42,986 bases of DNA from Ilumatobacteraceae bacterium. GTDB taxonomy: Bacteria; Actinomycetota; Acidimicrobiia; Acidimicrobiales; Ilumatobacteraceae. Made by a program: the position numbers and the translations under genes. This document shows, in pieces, positions 1-11,187 of the stretch. The notes beneath the pieces were generated by a model that did not search any database, was not told the origin of the DNA, and saw nothing but the letters and a program-made list of their open reading frames with translations. The stretch is taken from contig JAFMNE010000017.1 in assembly GCA_017859395.1 (NCBI GenBank), forward strand, positions 1 to 42,986. Direction: 5' to 3'. The first letter of the stretch is position 1, and every line of letters begins with the position of its first letter.

Positions 1-235
1 AGAACGCCAAGTTCCCCGTCTCAGGCAAAATCCCACCCAAACGCAACACACCATCGGCGGCATTGCCAGCAGCAGCGGGTTCCTCTGCAGGTTCTTCTGA
101 GGGTTCGTCGGCGGGCTGTTCCGCGGAGGGTTCCTCCGCGGGTGCATCGGCGTCATCATCGCCACCGCACGAAGCGGCGACGAGCGCGAGACCGATGACG
201 AGCGCGCCCACGCGACGTACTCGTGATCTGATCAT
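1..235 (-). CDS. Substrate-binding lipoprotein, N-terminus only (cut by window edge)
   Basis: Only the first 78 residues are present; the gene runs off the left edge. The start is an ATG preceded by a strong GGAGG ribosome site six bases upstream. The protein opens with two arginine-rich turns, a short hydrophobic stretch and a lipobox (LVAASC), so it should be exported and lipidated at the Cys. Next comes an acidic Glu/Pro/Ala-rich linker of about 35 residues, then the beginning of a globular domain reading LRLGGILPETGNLAF. That opening is typical of periplasmic-binding-protein type 1 (Leu/Ile/Val-binding, ABC transporter) proteins of actinobacteria. The transport role is inferred from this short piece; the ligand cannot be told. 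Transcribed away from the J-domain gene at 437. Confidence 0.7.
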   Translation of the reverse strand, partial: MIRSRVRRVGALVIGLALVAASCGGDDDADAPAEEPSAEQPADEPSEEPAEEPAAAGNAADGVLRLGGILPETGNLAF

Positions 236-424
236 GTGATTCCTCCCCCTGTTTCGGCCGATACCCGATGTACCGACAGTCATGGGTCTGGTCAGCCTAT
301 GGAGGCTCAACAGAGGCTGCAATGCAGGCGCCGTTTGCCCGTTTGCCATCGTTGCGTTGCCGTGTATTCACCTCTGGCTGATGCGTGGCCGGTGGTGCTG
401 GCTGGCTCGAGCGCACCGCGTCGC
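236..424. other. Divergent intergenic region, no gene seen
   Basis: About 190 bases between the lipoprotein start and the promoter of the J-domain gene. Short reading frames here lack homology or a ribosome site and look like chance. It holds the GGAGG ribosome site of the lipoprotein, and presumably its promoter, for which I see no clean -10 box. No riboswitch-like structure was recognised. Confidence 0.5.
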
Positions 425-430
425 TAGGTT
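425..430 (+). promoter_or_regulatory. -10 box TAGGTT of the J-domain gene
   Basis: TAGGTT ends six bases before the ATG at 437, which would place the transcript start on the start codon (leaderless mRNA). No ribosome site is visible upstream of this ATG, in agreement. No clear -35 box. Confidence 0.5.
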
Positions 431-436
431 GGCGAT

Positions 437-1021
437 ATGGCGGTGGACCCATTTCGGCAGCTGGGTCTGGACCGTTCCAGTGCCGATGCCGATGCCGTTC
501 GGCGTGCCCGGCGGCAGCTGGCCCGGGAAAATCATCCTGATGTGGGCGGTGATGCCGAGACGATGCGTGCGGTGAATGCGGCTGCGGCAGCGGCCCTTGC
601 CGAGATCGAGGGTGCACGAAGGTCCTCTGGTGCGCCGTCTGGTCCTGCTCCGTCATCGGCGGCGTCGCCCGATCACAACGCTGGCGGCGGGGCTGTTCGG
701 GTCGATCGGTGTTCGTTCACTATCGAGGTGTTGCCGGTCGATGCCCATGAGGTGCTGTGTGTGGCCGCGGCGTGGCTGGGAGAGGTTGTCGACGACGATC
801 CGCCGTATCTGCTCGAGGTCGATATGCACGACCCTCTGCGGGCGTGGTGTCGGCTGGAGTTGGTGCCCGATGCCGGTGCCACCACGGTGTCGCTCGGGGT
901 ATCAGCTACCCACGGCCTCGACGGCTACCCGGCACCGGTCCCCGATGTTGATCGTGTCCGTGACCTTTGGGTCGACACGGTCAACCGCCTGGCTGTTGAC
1001 GACCTGCTGCCGCCTTCGTAA
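437..1021 (+). CDS. J-domain (DnaJ-like) protein
   Basis: 194 residues. Residues 1-60 form a J-domain: an N-terminal DPFRQLGL stretch, a basic helix, and the diagnostic HPD tripeptide (NHPDVGGD) before a helix ending near residue 60. J-domains stimulate the ATPase of DnaK-type chaperones through HPD. A low-complexity Ser/Pro/Ala linker (about 62-85) leads to a C-terminal domain of about 110 residues that I do not recognise. The DnaJ zinc-finger and client-binding domains are absent, so this is a type III J-protein, not DnaJ. No dnaK or grpE lies nearby. Its last 41 bases overlap the 3' end of the opposite-strand sua5 gene. Confidence 0.75.
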   Translation: MAVDPFRQLGLDRSSADADAVRRARRQLARENHPDVGGDAETMRAVNAAAAAALAEIEGARRSSGAPSGPAPSSAASPDHNAGGGAVRVDRCSFTIEVLPVDAHEVLCVAAAWLGEVVDDDPPYLLEVDMHDPLRAWCRLELVPDAGATTVSLGVSATHGLDGYPAPVPDVDRVRDLWVDTVNRLAVDDLLPPS

Positions 1022-1939
1022 CGCGGTCACGCACCGCATGGCCAAGGCCGTGGGGTGCGGGCATCACCACCACGAGGGTGGTGATGTCATCGGTATCAGC
1101 CATGCGTAGATGGGTGTACAGATCGCGGGCGGCAGCCACGACATCTGCGCGCAGGTCGAGTACGCGCACCCCGGGAGCAGAGATGTCGGGAGGGCCTACC
1201 TCATCGAGGTGGTCGACGGCGAGCACGGTGCACGCGGGGGCGTAGTGCGCTGCGAGCATGCCCGCGGCGCGTGATGGCCCACTGGGGCCGTCAACGTGCC
1301 CGATGAGCCGATCGATGTCGTCGGTGGTGATGGCACCGGGCCGCAGGAGCTGTGGTGGGTCACTGGTGGTGTCCACGATCGAGCTCTCCACGCCGATCGC
1401 GCTGGCGCCGCCATCGAGAATCAGGTCGGTGTGTGGGTTGAGTAGCGCGCCGAGGTCGGCCACGACATGGGCAACGCTAGTTGGGCTGACCTCACCGAAT
1501 CGGTTCGCGGATGGCGCGGCGATGGCGCCGCCGTGGCGCCGGAGAACCTCGGCGGTGAGGTCGTGGGCAGGAACCCGGATGCCGACGGTGTCGCGTCCAC
1601 CGGTGACGGCATCGGGTACCTGGTCGGTTCGAGGGACCAACAAGGTGATCGGTCCCGGCCAGCATGCCGCAGCGAGCGTGGCGGCGGTGTGGTTGAAGAC
1701 GCCGTATCGGCGGGCGATGTCAACATCGGCCACGTGAATGATGAGCGGGTGGCCCCGCGGGCGACCCTTGGTCTCAAAGATGCGGTCGACGGCTTCGGGC
1801 ACCGCGATATCAGCGCCGAGGCCATACACGGTTTCGGTAGCAATGGCGACAAGCCCACCGAGGCGCAGGCGGCGCACAGCCTCATTGACGTCGGTGCTGA
1901 CGAGGTCGTGCCCGTCACGGTGGTGAGGGGGCGCAGAGG

Positions 1940-1943
<4 letters not shown>
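981..1943 (-). CDS. sua5: L-threonylcarbamoyladenylate synthase, Sua5 type
   Basis: 320 residues. Makes threonylcarbamoyl-AMP from threonine, bicarbonate and ATP for t6A37 modification of ANN-decoding tRNAs. The YrdC domain (about 15-205) shows the expected features: ATETVYGLGADI, the basic KGRPRGHPLIIHV stretch, GPITLLVPR, GIRVPAH and APSANRFGEVSPT. A HYAP motif near residue 230 introduces the C-terminal Sua5 domain, as in long Sua5 proteins and unlike short TsaC. The start is a GTG overlapping the stop of the upstream hydrolase by four bases, so the two are translationally coupled. Tail-to-tail with the J-domain gene, overlapping it by 41 bases. Confidence 0.92.
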
Positions 1944-4825
<2,882 letters not shown>

Positions 4826-4829
<4 letters not shown>

Positions 4830-5605
4830 GTCGTCCGGACACATTCTTGGTGGGTGATGGCCGCGCTGCGATCGCCTTTTACCGTGTGGGGCGAGCGCTG
4901 GTCACCTGGTTGACGCGACTGTTGACCCGCATGTCGATCGAGGGTCGCGAGAATCTTCCGCCGTCGGGCGCCTATGTGCTGGCGCCGGTGCACCGGTCGT
5001 ACATCGACACGCCGATCGCGGCCTGTGTGACTACGCGACGGTTGCGGTTCCTCGGGAAGGACTCGATGTGGAAGTACGCATGGTTCGGGTGGGTGCTGTC
5101 TGCGCTTGGCGCAATTCCCGTCACCCGGAACACCGCGGATCGTGAGGCGATGCAGCGTGCCCGCACGGTGCTCGATGCGGGTGAGCCCCTCGTGCTGTTC
5201 CCCGAGGGGGAGCGTAAGGAAGGCCCGATCGTGCAGCCGCTGTTCGACGGCGCGGTCTATGTGGCGTTGCGTGCCGGTGTGCCGATTGTGCCAGTGGGTA
5301 TCGGTGGGTCGCAGGCGGTGATGCCCAAGGGGGCGCGTATGGTGCGACCGGCCAAGGTGCGCGTGCTGATCGGTGAACCAATCATGCCCACGGTGGCAGC
5401 AGGCGCGCGGGTACCGCGACGTGAACTCTCGGCGCATTCGGCTCGGCTGCACGCCGAACTGCAGCGCTTGTTTGACCTGTCGATGGTGGGCGTGGGGTGG
5501 TCGTACCCGCCGGTGTCAGTCAGCGATATGGGCAGCGGGGCGCCAGTTGATGTAACCGCCGATGCAGAGCCACCAGGCGCTGCCGGTACACCATCGGCGG
5601 AGTGA
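4826..5605 (+). CDS. plsC: 1-acyl-sn-glycerol-3-phosphate acyltransferase family protein
   Basis: 259 residues, GTG start coupled to cmk by a four-base overlap. The acyltransferase motifs are present in order: HRSYID (the HX4D catalytic motif), GKDSMWK, the LFPEGERKEG substrate-binding motif, and VPIVPVGIGGS. The family transfers an acyl chain to lysophosphatidic acid to make phosphatidic acid at the inner face of the membrane. A hydrophobic N-terminal stretch (about 12-32) may act as a membrane anchor. The last 40 residues are Pro/Ala/Gly-rich and probably disordered. Exact acyl acceptor not determinable. Confidence 0.9.
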
Positions 5606-5616
5606 ACTGATCGCCA

Positions 5617-5632
5617 ACCACCTGTAGGTGGT
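5617..5632. terminator. Possible bidirectional terminator hairpin
   Basis: A perfect inverted repeat ACCACC-TGTA-GGTGGT lies in the 37-base gap between the convergent plsC and apeB genes. There is no T-run, so termination is inferred only from position and structure. Confidence 0.35.
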
Positions 5633-5642
5633 CGCCAGCGTG

Positions 5643-6920
5643 TTAGGCGCTGAGGTGCACCGTGAGCGCCGAAGCGAGAGCCACCGGGTCGTCCACACCG
5701 CAGAGCTCCCGGGCTGAATGCATCGACAACTGTGGAACTCCAACATCCACGGTGTCGATCCCCAGCCGGGTCGCGGTGATCGGACCGATCGTGGAACCGC
5801 ATGGCATCTCGTTGTTCGAACTGAAGGTCTGATGGGGCACTCCCGCAGTGGTGCATGCCGCAATGAATGCCGCGGCACTGGACGCGTCGGTTGCGTACCG
5901 TTGGTTGACGTTGACCTTTACTGCGGGCCCGGCGCCGATGCGTGGGGCGTGGCCCGGGTCGTGTCGTTCGGGGTAGTTGGGGTGCAGCGCATGGGCATTG
6001 TCGGCTGAGACGCATAGCGATGTTGCGTATGAGCGATGCCGGTCGTCGATATCGCCACCTCGGGCGTGCACATGGCGTGACAGCACCTGTTCGAGCAACG
6101 GCCCGGCCGCGCCGGTCACGCTGGCCGAGCCGACCTCTTCATGGTCGTTGGCCACCACGACCGCGATGGCGTTGCTCGGTTGCGCCGCAATCAGCGCGCG
6201 CACGCCGGCCCAGCACGACAACTGGTTGTCGAGTCGTCCTGAGGCGAGCAGCGAACGGTCGGTGCCGATGAGTGCCGCAGGAGTCACGTCGTACAGGCAC
6301 AGGTCCCACGTGGTGGCATCACCGCCGGCCGCATCGGCAATCCATTCGGTAAGGGCGCTGTCGTTATCGGTGCCGAGCACCGGGGTCATATGCGTCTGGC
6401 GGTCGAGGCGAAGGCCGTCGTTCACGCTGCGATCCAAGTGGATAGCCAACTGCGGGACACGGCACAGGGCTGTGGTGGAGTCGACCAGCACCGTCGAGCC
6501 GTCGGCGCGAACGACGCGGCCGGCAATCCCAAGATCACGGTCGAGCCATGAGTTCAACAGCACACCGCCGTAGATCTCGATCGCGATCTGGCGCCATCCG
6601 TGACGGCTGATATCTGGTGATGGCTTGACCCGCAGGCAGGGTGAGTCGGTGTGGGCCCCAACGATGCGCCACGGTGTGTGCGCGGCCGCCCCGTCGGGGC
6701 AGTTCCATGCGATCACTGCGCCATCGCGCACCACATACCGGCGGCCGTGGACATCGTCGGCGCTCCAGCGGTGATCGAGTGCGAGGCGTTGCCACCCGGC
6801 GTCGTCGAGGCGCCGGGTCATCTCACCGGCAACATGGAACGGGGAGGGACCGGCATCGAGCAGCGCCATGAGATCGGCGATGGCCTCGTTGCGGGTGGTG
6901 TTTTCTGGGTGATGACGCAC
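5643..6920 (-). CDS. apeB: M18 family aminopeptidase
   Basis: 425 residues, the usual length for M18 (aspartyl aminopeptidase-like, dinuclear zinc, cytosolic). The metal-site segments are visible: GAHTDSPCLRVKP (His-Asp), DNQLSCWAG (Asp), NDHEEVGSAS (catalytic and ligand Glu), VSADNAHALHP (Asp) and a C-terminal SMHSARE His. The start is a GTG with AAGGGG five bases upstream. A TACCCT box at 6954-6949 may be the -10, giving a leader of about 21 nt. The family removes N-terminal residues from peptides; specificity for acidic residues is inferred from the family only. Divergent from pyk with 33 bases between starts. Confidence 0.93.
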   Translation of the reverse strand: MRHHPENTTRNEAIADLMALLDAGPSPFHVAGEMTRRLDDAGWQRLALDHRWSADDVHGRRYVVRDGAVIAWNCPDGAAAHTPWRIVGAHTDSPCLRVKPSPDISRHGWRQIAIEIYGGVLLNSWLDRDLGIAGRVVRADGSTVLVDSTTALCRVPQLAIHLDRSVNDGLRLDRQTHMTPVLGTDNDSALTEWIADAAGGDATTWDLCLYDVTPAALIGTDRSLLASGRLDNQLSCWAGVRALIAAQPSNAIAVVVANDHEEVGSASVTGAAGPLLEQVLSRHVHARGGDIDDRHRSYATSLCVSADNAHALHPNYPERHDPGHAPRIGAGPAVKVNVNQRYATDASSAAAFIAACTTAGVPHQTFSSNNEMPCGSTIGPITATRLGIDTVDVGVPQLSMHSARELCGVDDPVALASALTVHLSA

Positions 6921-6948
6921 GGGGACCCCTTTCCGGCGGTAGGTGTAC

Positions 6949-6954
6949 AGGGTA
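6949..6954 (-). promoter_or_regulatory. Candidate -10 box TACCCT of apeB
   Basis: Minus-strand TACCCT, 28 bases upstream of the apeB GTG. It overlaps the first base of the pyk ATG, so apeB and pyk transcription would interfere if both are active. Confidence 0.3.
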
Positions 6955-8405
6955 TGACGCGTCGCACCAAGATCGTCGCCACCATTGGCCCTGCATCAGA
7001 GTCGCCCGATGTGTTGTCGGCCATGGTGGCTGCGGGCTGCGATGTGGTGCGCCTCAACCTGTCGCATGGCGATGTCGCCGGTCATCTGGAGCGGCTCGCC
7101 ACGGTACGCCAGGTGGCGGCCGATGCCGGTCGGCATGTTGCCGTGCTGGCCGACCTTCCCGGGCCCAAGGTGCGCGTTGGTCGTTTCCCCGATGGTGGGG
7201 TTGAACTCGTCGGCGGCGCGGACGTTCGGCTGGTAGCTGGTGACGGCGGCTCCGATGCCGACACGATCTGCGTCGCGGAGCCGGGAGTGGTGGCTGCGGT
7301 GCGGGTCGGGGACCGTGTCGTGCTTGGCGATGGGGCGATTTCGCTCACCGTCGTCGCGGTCGAGGACGCATCGTTGGGACATGCAGCGGTGACCGCTCGG
7401 GTGGATACCGGCGGGCGCACCCAAGGCGCGCCCGGTGTGCACATTTCGTCCGAGCGGTTTCATCTGGGGACACCAACACCGGAGGATCTGGTGTTGACCG
7501 ACACGATGGCGTCGGCGGGCGTGGAATTCATCGCGGTGTCGTTTGTGCGCACGGCCGCCGATTTGGCACCGGTGCGTGAGGTGGTGGCGGGACGTGCCCG
7601 GCTGGTCGCGAAAATTGAAACCTCGGCGGCTCTGGCCGATATCTCGGCGATCATTCAGGCCGCGGATGCGGTGATGGTGGCCCGTGGCGATCTCGGCATC
7701 GACTGCCCGATCGAAGATGTACCGCACCTGCAGAAAGCGATTGTGCGCGATTGCGTGGAACATGGGGTGCCGGTGATTACCGCCACCCAGATGCTCGAGT
7801 CGATGATCACTGCGCCGGCTCCGACCAGGGCGGAGGTCAGCGATGTGGCCAATGCCGTGTTCGACGGCACCGATGCGGTGATGCTGTCGGGCGAAACAGC
7901 CATTGGGCGCGACCCCGCAGCAGTGGTGGCCACGATGTCGTCGGTGGCCGAACGCGCCGAGCGCGAGGCGTCGTACCGTCAGTGGGCACGTCGTCTGGGT
8001 CGTCTGCAGCGCGGTGACTGGTCGTCCACCGATGACCGGGTGACTGCAGCGCTGGTACATGCGGCATCGGAGGCGGCTCACGATGTGGATGCCGCCGCAA
8101 TTCTGTGTTGCACCAGGTCGGGCCGTACGGCGCGTGCAATGGCACGGTTTCGGCCCGAGGCGCGGTTGTTGGGCTTGAGCCCCGACCCGTCGGTGCTGGC
8201 ATCTCTGGCGTTGTCGTGGGGGGTCGAGCCGGTTCCCGTCGACACATACGGATCAACCGATGAGATGGTGTGGTTCGCGGTGGAGACGGCGGTGCGCCAC
8301 GGTTTGGTTGCTCACGGGTCGACGGTGCTCGTTCTCGCCGGGTCACCAGGTGGTGGCGAGGGATCGGCTGCGGCCGACGTCATGCGGATTGTCAGGGTCG
8401 AATGA
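6954..8405 (+). CDS. pyk: Pyruvate kinase
   Basis: 483 residues from the ATG at 6954; the frame is open upstream but only this start gives the typical TRRTKIVATIGPAS opening. Converts phosphoenolpyruvate and ADP to pyruvate and ATP. Seen: NLSHGD, LADLPGPKVRVG, the catalytic-lysine strand LVAKIET, MVARGDLGID, TATQMLESM and MLSGETAIGRDP, followed by the C-terminal allosteric domain with TRSGRTARAMARFRP. The stop overlaps the next gene by four bases. No ribosome site or good -10 box is evident in the 33-base gap to apeB. Confidence 0.96.
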   Translation: MTRRTKIVATIGPASESPDVLSAMVAAGCDVVRLNLSHGDVAGHLERLATVRQVAADAGRHVAVLADLPGPKVRVGRFPDGGVELVGGADVRLVAGDGGSDADTICVAEPGVVAAVRVGDRVVLGDGAISLTVVAVEDASLGHAAVTARVDTGGRTQGAPGVHISSERFHLGTPTPEDLVLTDTMASAGVEFIAVSFVRTAADLAPVREVVAGRARLVAKIETSAALADISAIIQAADAVMVARGDLGIDCPIEDVPHLQKAIVRDCVEHGVPVITATQMLESMITAPAPTRAEVSDVANAVFDGTDAVMLSGETAIGRDPAAVVATMSSVAERAEREASYRQWARRLGRLQRGDWSSTDDRVTAALVHAASEAAHDVDAAAILCCTRSGRTARAMARFRPEARLLGLSPDPSVLASLALSWGVEPVPVDTYGSTDEMVWFAVETAVRHGLVAHGSTVLVLAGSPGGGEGSAAADVMRIVRVE

Positions 8406-9157
8406 GTCACGGGTTGCATGTGCATATCGCCGGTGTGGCCGACGCGTCGACCGTTGTTCTGGTGCACGGGTCGATGGACCGCTCCACCGGCTTGGCACGC
8501 CTATCACGACGACTCGAGAGCGAGTACCGCGTGGTGCGTTATGACCGCCGCGGGTACGGCCGTTCACGAGATGTCAGCGCGCCGTTCACGGTGCAGGCTC
8601 ATATCGATGACCTGTGCGGCATCATCGAACGCGATGGTGGCGACGGCTGTATCGATGTGATTGGTCATTCCTTTGGTGGCAATGTCGCGCTGGGGGCAAC
8701 GGCGCGCCTCGGTGCCACACGGGTGCGCACGGTCACGGTGTACGAGCCGCCGTTGTCGTGGACCCCTGACTGGCCAGGTGGGTCGGCGGGTCTCCGCGCT
8801 GACGCACCGGAAGCCTCGGCCGAGGCGTTTATGCGGCGACTAATTGGAGATGCCCGGTGGGAGCGTTTGCCGTCACGGACCCGGGCCGAGCGCGTGGCCG
8901 AAGGTCCGGTGCTGGTTGCTGAATTGGCCGACCTGCGCTCGCGTGCGCCGTGGGATCCAGCAGCGATCACGGTGCCGGTGCTCACCGTGGCGGGGTCGCG
9001 TGGGAGGGATCATCATCGTGCAGCGGTCCGCACGATCGCAGGGTGGATCGATGGAGCGGAGACCACCGAGGTCGAGGGCGCGCACCACTTCGGTCCGAAC
9101 ACGCATCCCGGTGAGGTGGCCGCGTTGTGGCGCGATTTCGTTGCGCGTCGTGGGTGA
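8402..9157 (+). CDS. Alpha/beta-fold hydrolase
   Basis: 251 residues from the ATG at 8402, which overlaps the pyk stop (ATGA); an upstream-open frame inside pyk is a shadow. Fold markers: VLVHGSMDRS, YDRRGYGRS, the nucleophile elbow GHSFGG (Ser) and a late histidine in GAHHFGP. The acid residue is not obvious in this read. The function is unknown; coupling to pyruvate kinase looks positional and gives no clear clue. Confidence 0.82.
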   Translation: MSHGLHVHIAGVADASTVVLVHGSMDRSTGLARLSRRLESEYRVVRYDRRGYGRSRDVSAPFTVQAHIDDLCGIIERDGGDGCIDVIGHSFGGNVALGATARLGATRVRTVTVYEPPLSWTPDWPGGSAGLRADAPEASAEAFMRRLIGDARWERLPSRTRAERVAEGPVLVAELADLRSRAPWDPAAITVPVLTVAGSRGRDHHRAAVRTIAGWIDGAETTEVEGAHHFGPNTHPGEVAALWRDFVARRG

Positions 9158-9177
9158 TGATGCTGGCCCGGCAGGGC

Positions 9178-10341
9178 TTATACAGAGTGACGACGTTCGA
9201 CGCTGACGGTGGTGAGCGCGAGACCTGCGGTGGCGGCGACTGCCGCGAGGGTGATCGATGCGCCCATGCCGACATTGTCGTAGAGCTGGCCGGAGATCAC
9301 CACGGCCACCGAACGGGCCACGGTCGAAATCGCATTGCCGATGGCAAGGGCACGTCCACGTGCCAGTGGCGCCGCTTCACTCATCATCGACAGTGACGAC
9401 ACGAAGCCGTATTCAAAGCCGGCGATGAACACGCAGAGACCGATGATGGCAACCGCGGTCGATGAGGCCGACAGCGCCATCACGCCGAGTCCGCCGAGCA
9501 GGATGACTACTCCGATCAGGACCGAACGGCGGATACCGATGCGATCGGACACGGCGGCCATCGTGGACGACGACACAAGCTCGACCGCGCCCATGGCGGT
9601 CGCAACCGCACCCAATCCGCCGATTTCAAGGCCATGTCGGTCGGCCATCCATGCGCCGCTCACCACGAAGATGCCGAGTCCGGCGGCGGCGATGCACGCC
9701 GATGCGAACAGTGGTGGCCACGCGTCACCGGGGAGGCGTCCTGCACCGCGTTCAGTGCGACGCGTGTGGGTGTCGGGAGCAGGTGCATATTTGGCCACCA
9801 CCACCGCCCCGAGCGCGGTGAGTGCGGCCAGGGTGATGTACGCGCCGCGCCAGCCATAGCGGTCGATGATCACGGCGAGAGCGGGAGCGCCGATCAGTAG
9901 CGACAGCGCCCACGAGGTTTCGTAGAGCCCGATGGCTCGGCCTCGTTGGTCATACGGCACGCGGTCGCCGATCAGCGCAAGGCCGGCGATTGTCAGATTG
10001 GTGACGCCGGTGACCAGGAGCACCATCGTGATGGCAAATGTGGCGATACTGCCCGACAGGGCGATCACCGACGACAGTGACACCAAGCAGAGTCCACCAA
10101 CGATGACGCGTCGGTGATGTCCGCGGTCGAGGATGCCGCCGGCTGCCCAGGTGGACAGTCCGGAGAGTTCCGCGGTGCCGATGATGCTGGCGAGGGTGCC
10201 GGTAGACGTACCGAAGGCTCGTTCCAATGTGGGCAGGAATGGCCCGACCCAGCGCAGCGCGACGTTCGACGTGGCCTTGCCGGCCATCAGGGCCGCGAGG
10301 CCCCCTCCTAGACGTCCCCGGGGGTGGGGGTGGTCGGTCAC
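9178..10341 (-). CDS. MFS transporter
   Basis: 387 residues from the GTG at 10341, which lies seven bases after the stop of the upstream small membrane gene; the longer upstream frame would run through that gene. About 11-12 hydrophobic segments are spread along the length. Between segments 2 and 3 there is a loop ILDRGHHRRVIVGG, a form of the MFS motif A. The fold is a proton-linked or facilitated transporter of a small solute in the inner membrane; drug or metabolite export is possible but the substrate cannot be told. Second gene of an operon with the 102-residue membrane protein. Confidence 0.85.
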   Translation of the reverse strand: MTDHPHPRGRLGGGLAALMAGKATSNVALRWVGPFLPTLERAFGTSTGTLASIIGTAELSGLSTWAAGGILDRGHHRRVIVGGLCLVSLSSVIALSGSIATFAITMVLLVTGVTNLTIAGLALIGDRVPYDQRGRAIGLYETSWALSLLIGAPALAVIIDRYGWRGAYITLAALTALGAVVVAKYAPAPDTHTRRTERGAGRLPGDAWPPLFASACIAAAGLGIFVVSGAWMADRHGLEIGGLGAVATAMGAVELVSSSTMAAVSDRIGIRRSVLIGVVILLGGLGVMALSASSTAVAIIGLCVFIAGFEYGFVSSLSMMSEAAPLARGRALAIGNAISTVARSVAVVISGQLYDNVGMGASITLAAVAATAGLALTTVSVERRHSV

Positions 10342-10348
10342 CGGCCGC

Positions 10349-10657
10349 TCAGTTGGGCACCGTTGCGGGCACGTCGAGCTCGACGCCGAAGAAGGTGCAG
10401 GCAGCGGCCTCGCCGCCGGTATCGACCGCGGTGCGCACAGCATTCACGCAATCATCGATCGAATCCCGTTGGCTCCACACGCCGAATCCGATGGCGGCGA
10501 TGATGACCACCGAGATGATCTTCATGATGATCGCTTTGGCAACGAGCGCCACGATCACGAACGCGACGATGATGGCGATGCCGACAATCAGGCTCATGTT
10601 CTTTGCGCCGTCGGCGCTGATAGCGGTCTGGGCCAAGGTGACCACGTTGGTGTTCAT
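10349..10657 (-). CDS. Small membrane protein, unknown
   Basis: 102 residues from the ATG at 10657, a start supported by a TAGGGT box seven bases upstream (leaderless). Residues about 21-40 and 43-62 are strongly hydrophobic, separated by a single Lys/Ile-rich turn, giving a membrane hairpin. The C-terminal 40 residues are polar, with two cysteines (DDC and AAC) that could form a disulfide if outside the cell. I recognise no family. It sits seven bases upstream of the MFS transporter and could be an accessory of it; that is inference. Confidence 0.65.
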   Translation of the reverse strand: MNTNVVTLAQTAISADGAKNMSLIVGIAIIVAFVIVALVAKAIIMKIISVVIIAAIGFGVWSQRDSIDDCVNAVRTAVDTGGEAAACTFFGVELDVPATVPN

Positions 10658-10664
10658 GGGCGCG

Positions 10665-10670
10665 ACCCTA
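10665..10670 (-). promoter_or_regulatory. -10 box TAGGGT of the membrane protein-MFS operon
   Basis: Minus-strand TAGGGT ends seven bases before the ATG at 10657. Only 13 bases separate it from the plus-strand -10 at 10684, so the two polymerase footprints overlap. Confidence 0.5.
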
Positions 10671-10683
10671 CGACCTCGGCCTC

Positions 10684-10689
10684 TACGCT
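10684..10689 (+). promoter_or_regulatory. -10 box TACGCT of the DUF3151-like gene
   Basis: TACGCT ends seven bases before the ATG at 10697, predicting a leaderless transcript. Confidence 0.5.
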
Positions 10690-10696
10690 GCACGTC

Positions 10697-11164
10697 ATGT
10701 CGAACGAGCAGCCAACATCTGGTGTGAATCTCTCAAGTGGTCTTCCATCGACGGTGCTGCCCGACGAGTCGGTGGAGGTGCGCCATGGTGTGGCTCAGGC
10801 AGCCGATGCCGATGACCCTCGGGCAGCGATTGCGGTGGTTGCTGCGCGAAGCCCGCGGTCGCTGGCCGCGTGGGCGGCGCTCGCTGAGGTATCGGAGTCG
10901 GTGATGGACCGGTATGCAGCGGCTCGTGTGGGGTATCACCGGGGGCTCGATGCCTTGCGTGCGAATGGCTGGCGGGGTTCGGGGTATGTGCGCTGGGCTG
11001 CGCCGTCGAACCACGGGTTCTTGCGGTGCCTGTTGGCGTTGCAGCGCGCTGCCGCGGAGATTGGCGAGCACGACGAGGCGGAGCGCTGCGCATTGTTCCT
11101 CGCACAGTTGGATCCGTCGGGGGTGCCGAGCGAGTTCGGTGCCATCGCGCCCGTGGGCGCCTGA
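10697..11164 (+). CDS. DUF3151-like actinobacterial protein
   Basis: 155 residues. The pattern of an Asp/Ala-rich helix, a RSPRSLAAWAALAE helix resembling a tetratricopeptide-like repeat, GYHRGLDALRANGWRGSGYVRW, and a final helix with HDEAERCALFLAQLDP resembles the actinobacterial family DUF3151, known from mycobacteria but without assigned function. The family call is from memory of this pattern and should be treated as likely. The start is supported by the leaderless-type -10 box. A mobA-like gene follows 23 bases downstream on the same strand. Confidence 0.72.
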   Translation: MSNEQPTSGVNLSSGLPSTVLPDESVEVRHGVAQAADADDPRAAIAVVAARSPRSLAAWAALAEVSESVMDRYAAARVGYHRGLDALRANGWRGSGYVRWAAPSNHGFLRCLLALQRAAAEIGEHDEAERCALFLAQLDPSGVPSEFGAIAPVGA

Positions 11165-11187
11165 CCGGGCTTGGTGATTCACCGGCG

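Noticed and set aside
236-436. Riboswitch or structured leader between the lipoprotein and J-domain genes
   Set aside because: Only short hairpins such as GCCTATGGAGGC are visible; no known aptamer pattern is recognised.
6996-8081. A 361-codon minus-strand frame inside pyk
   Set aside because: Antisense shadow of a certain pyruvate kinase gene; no start signals.
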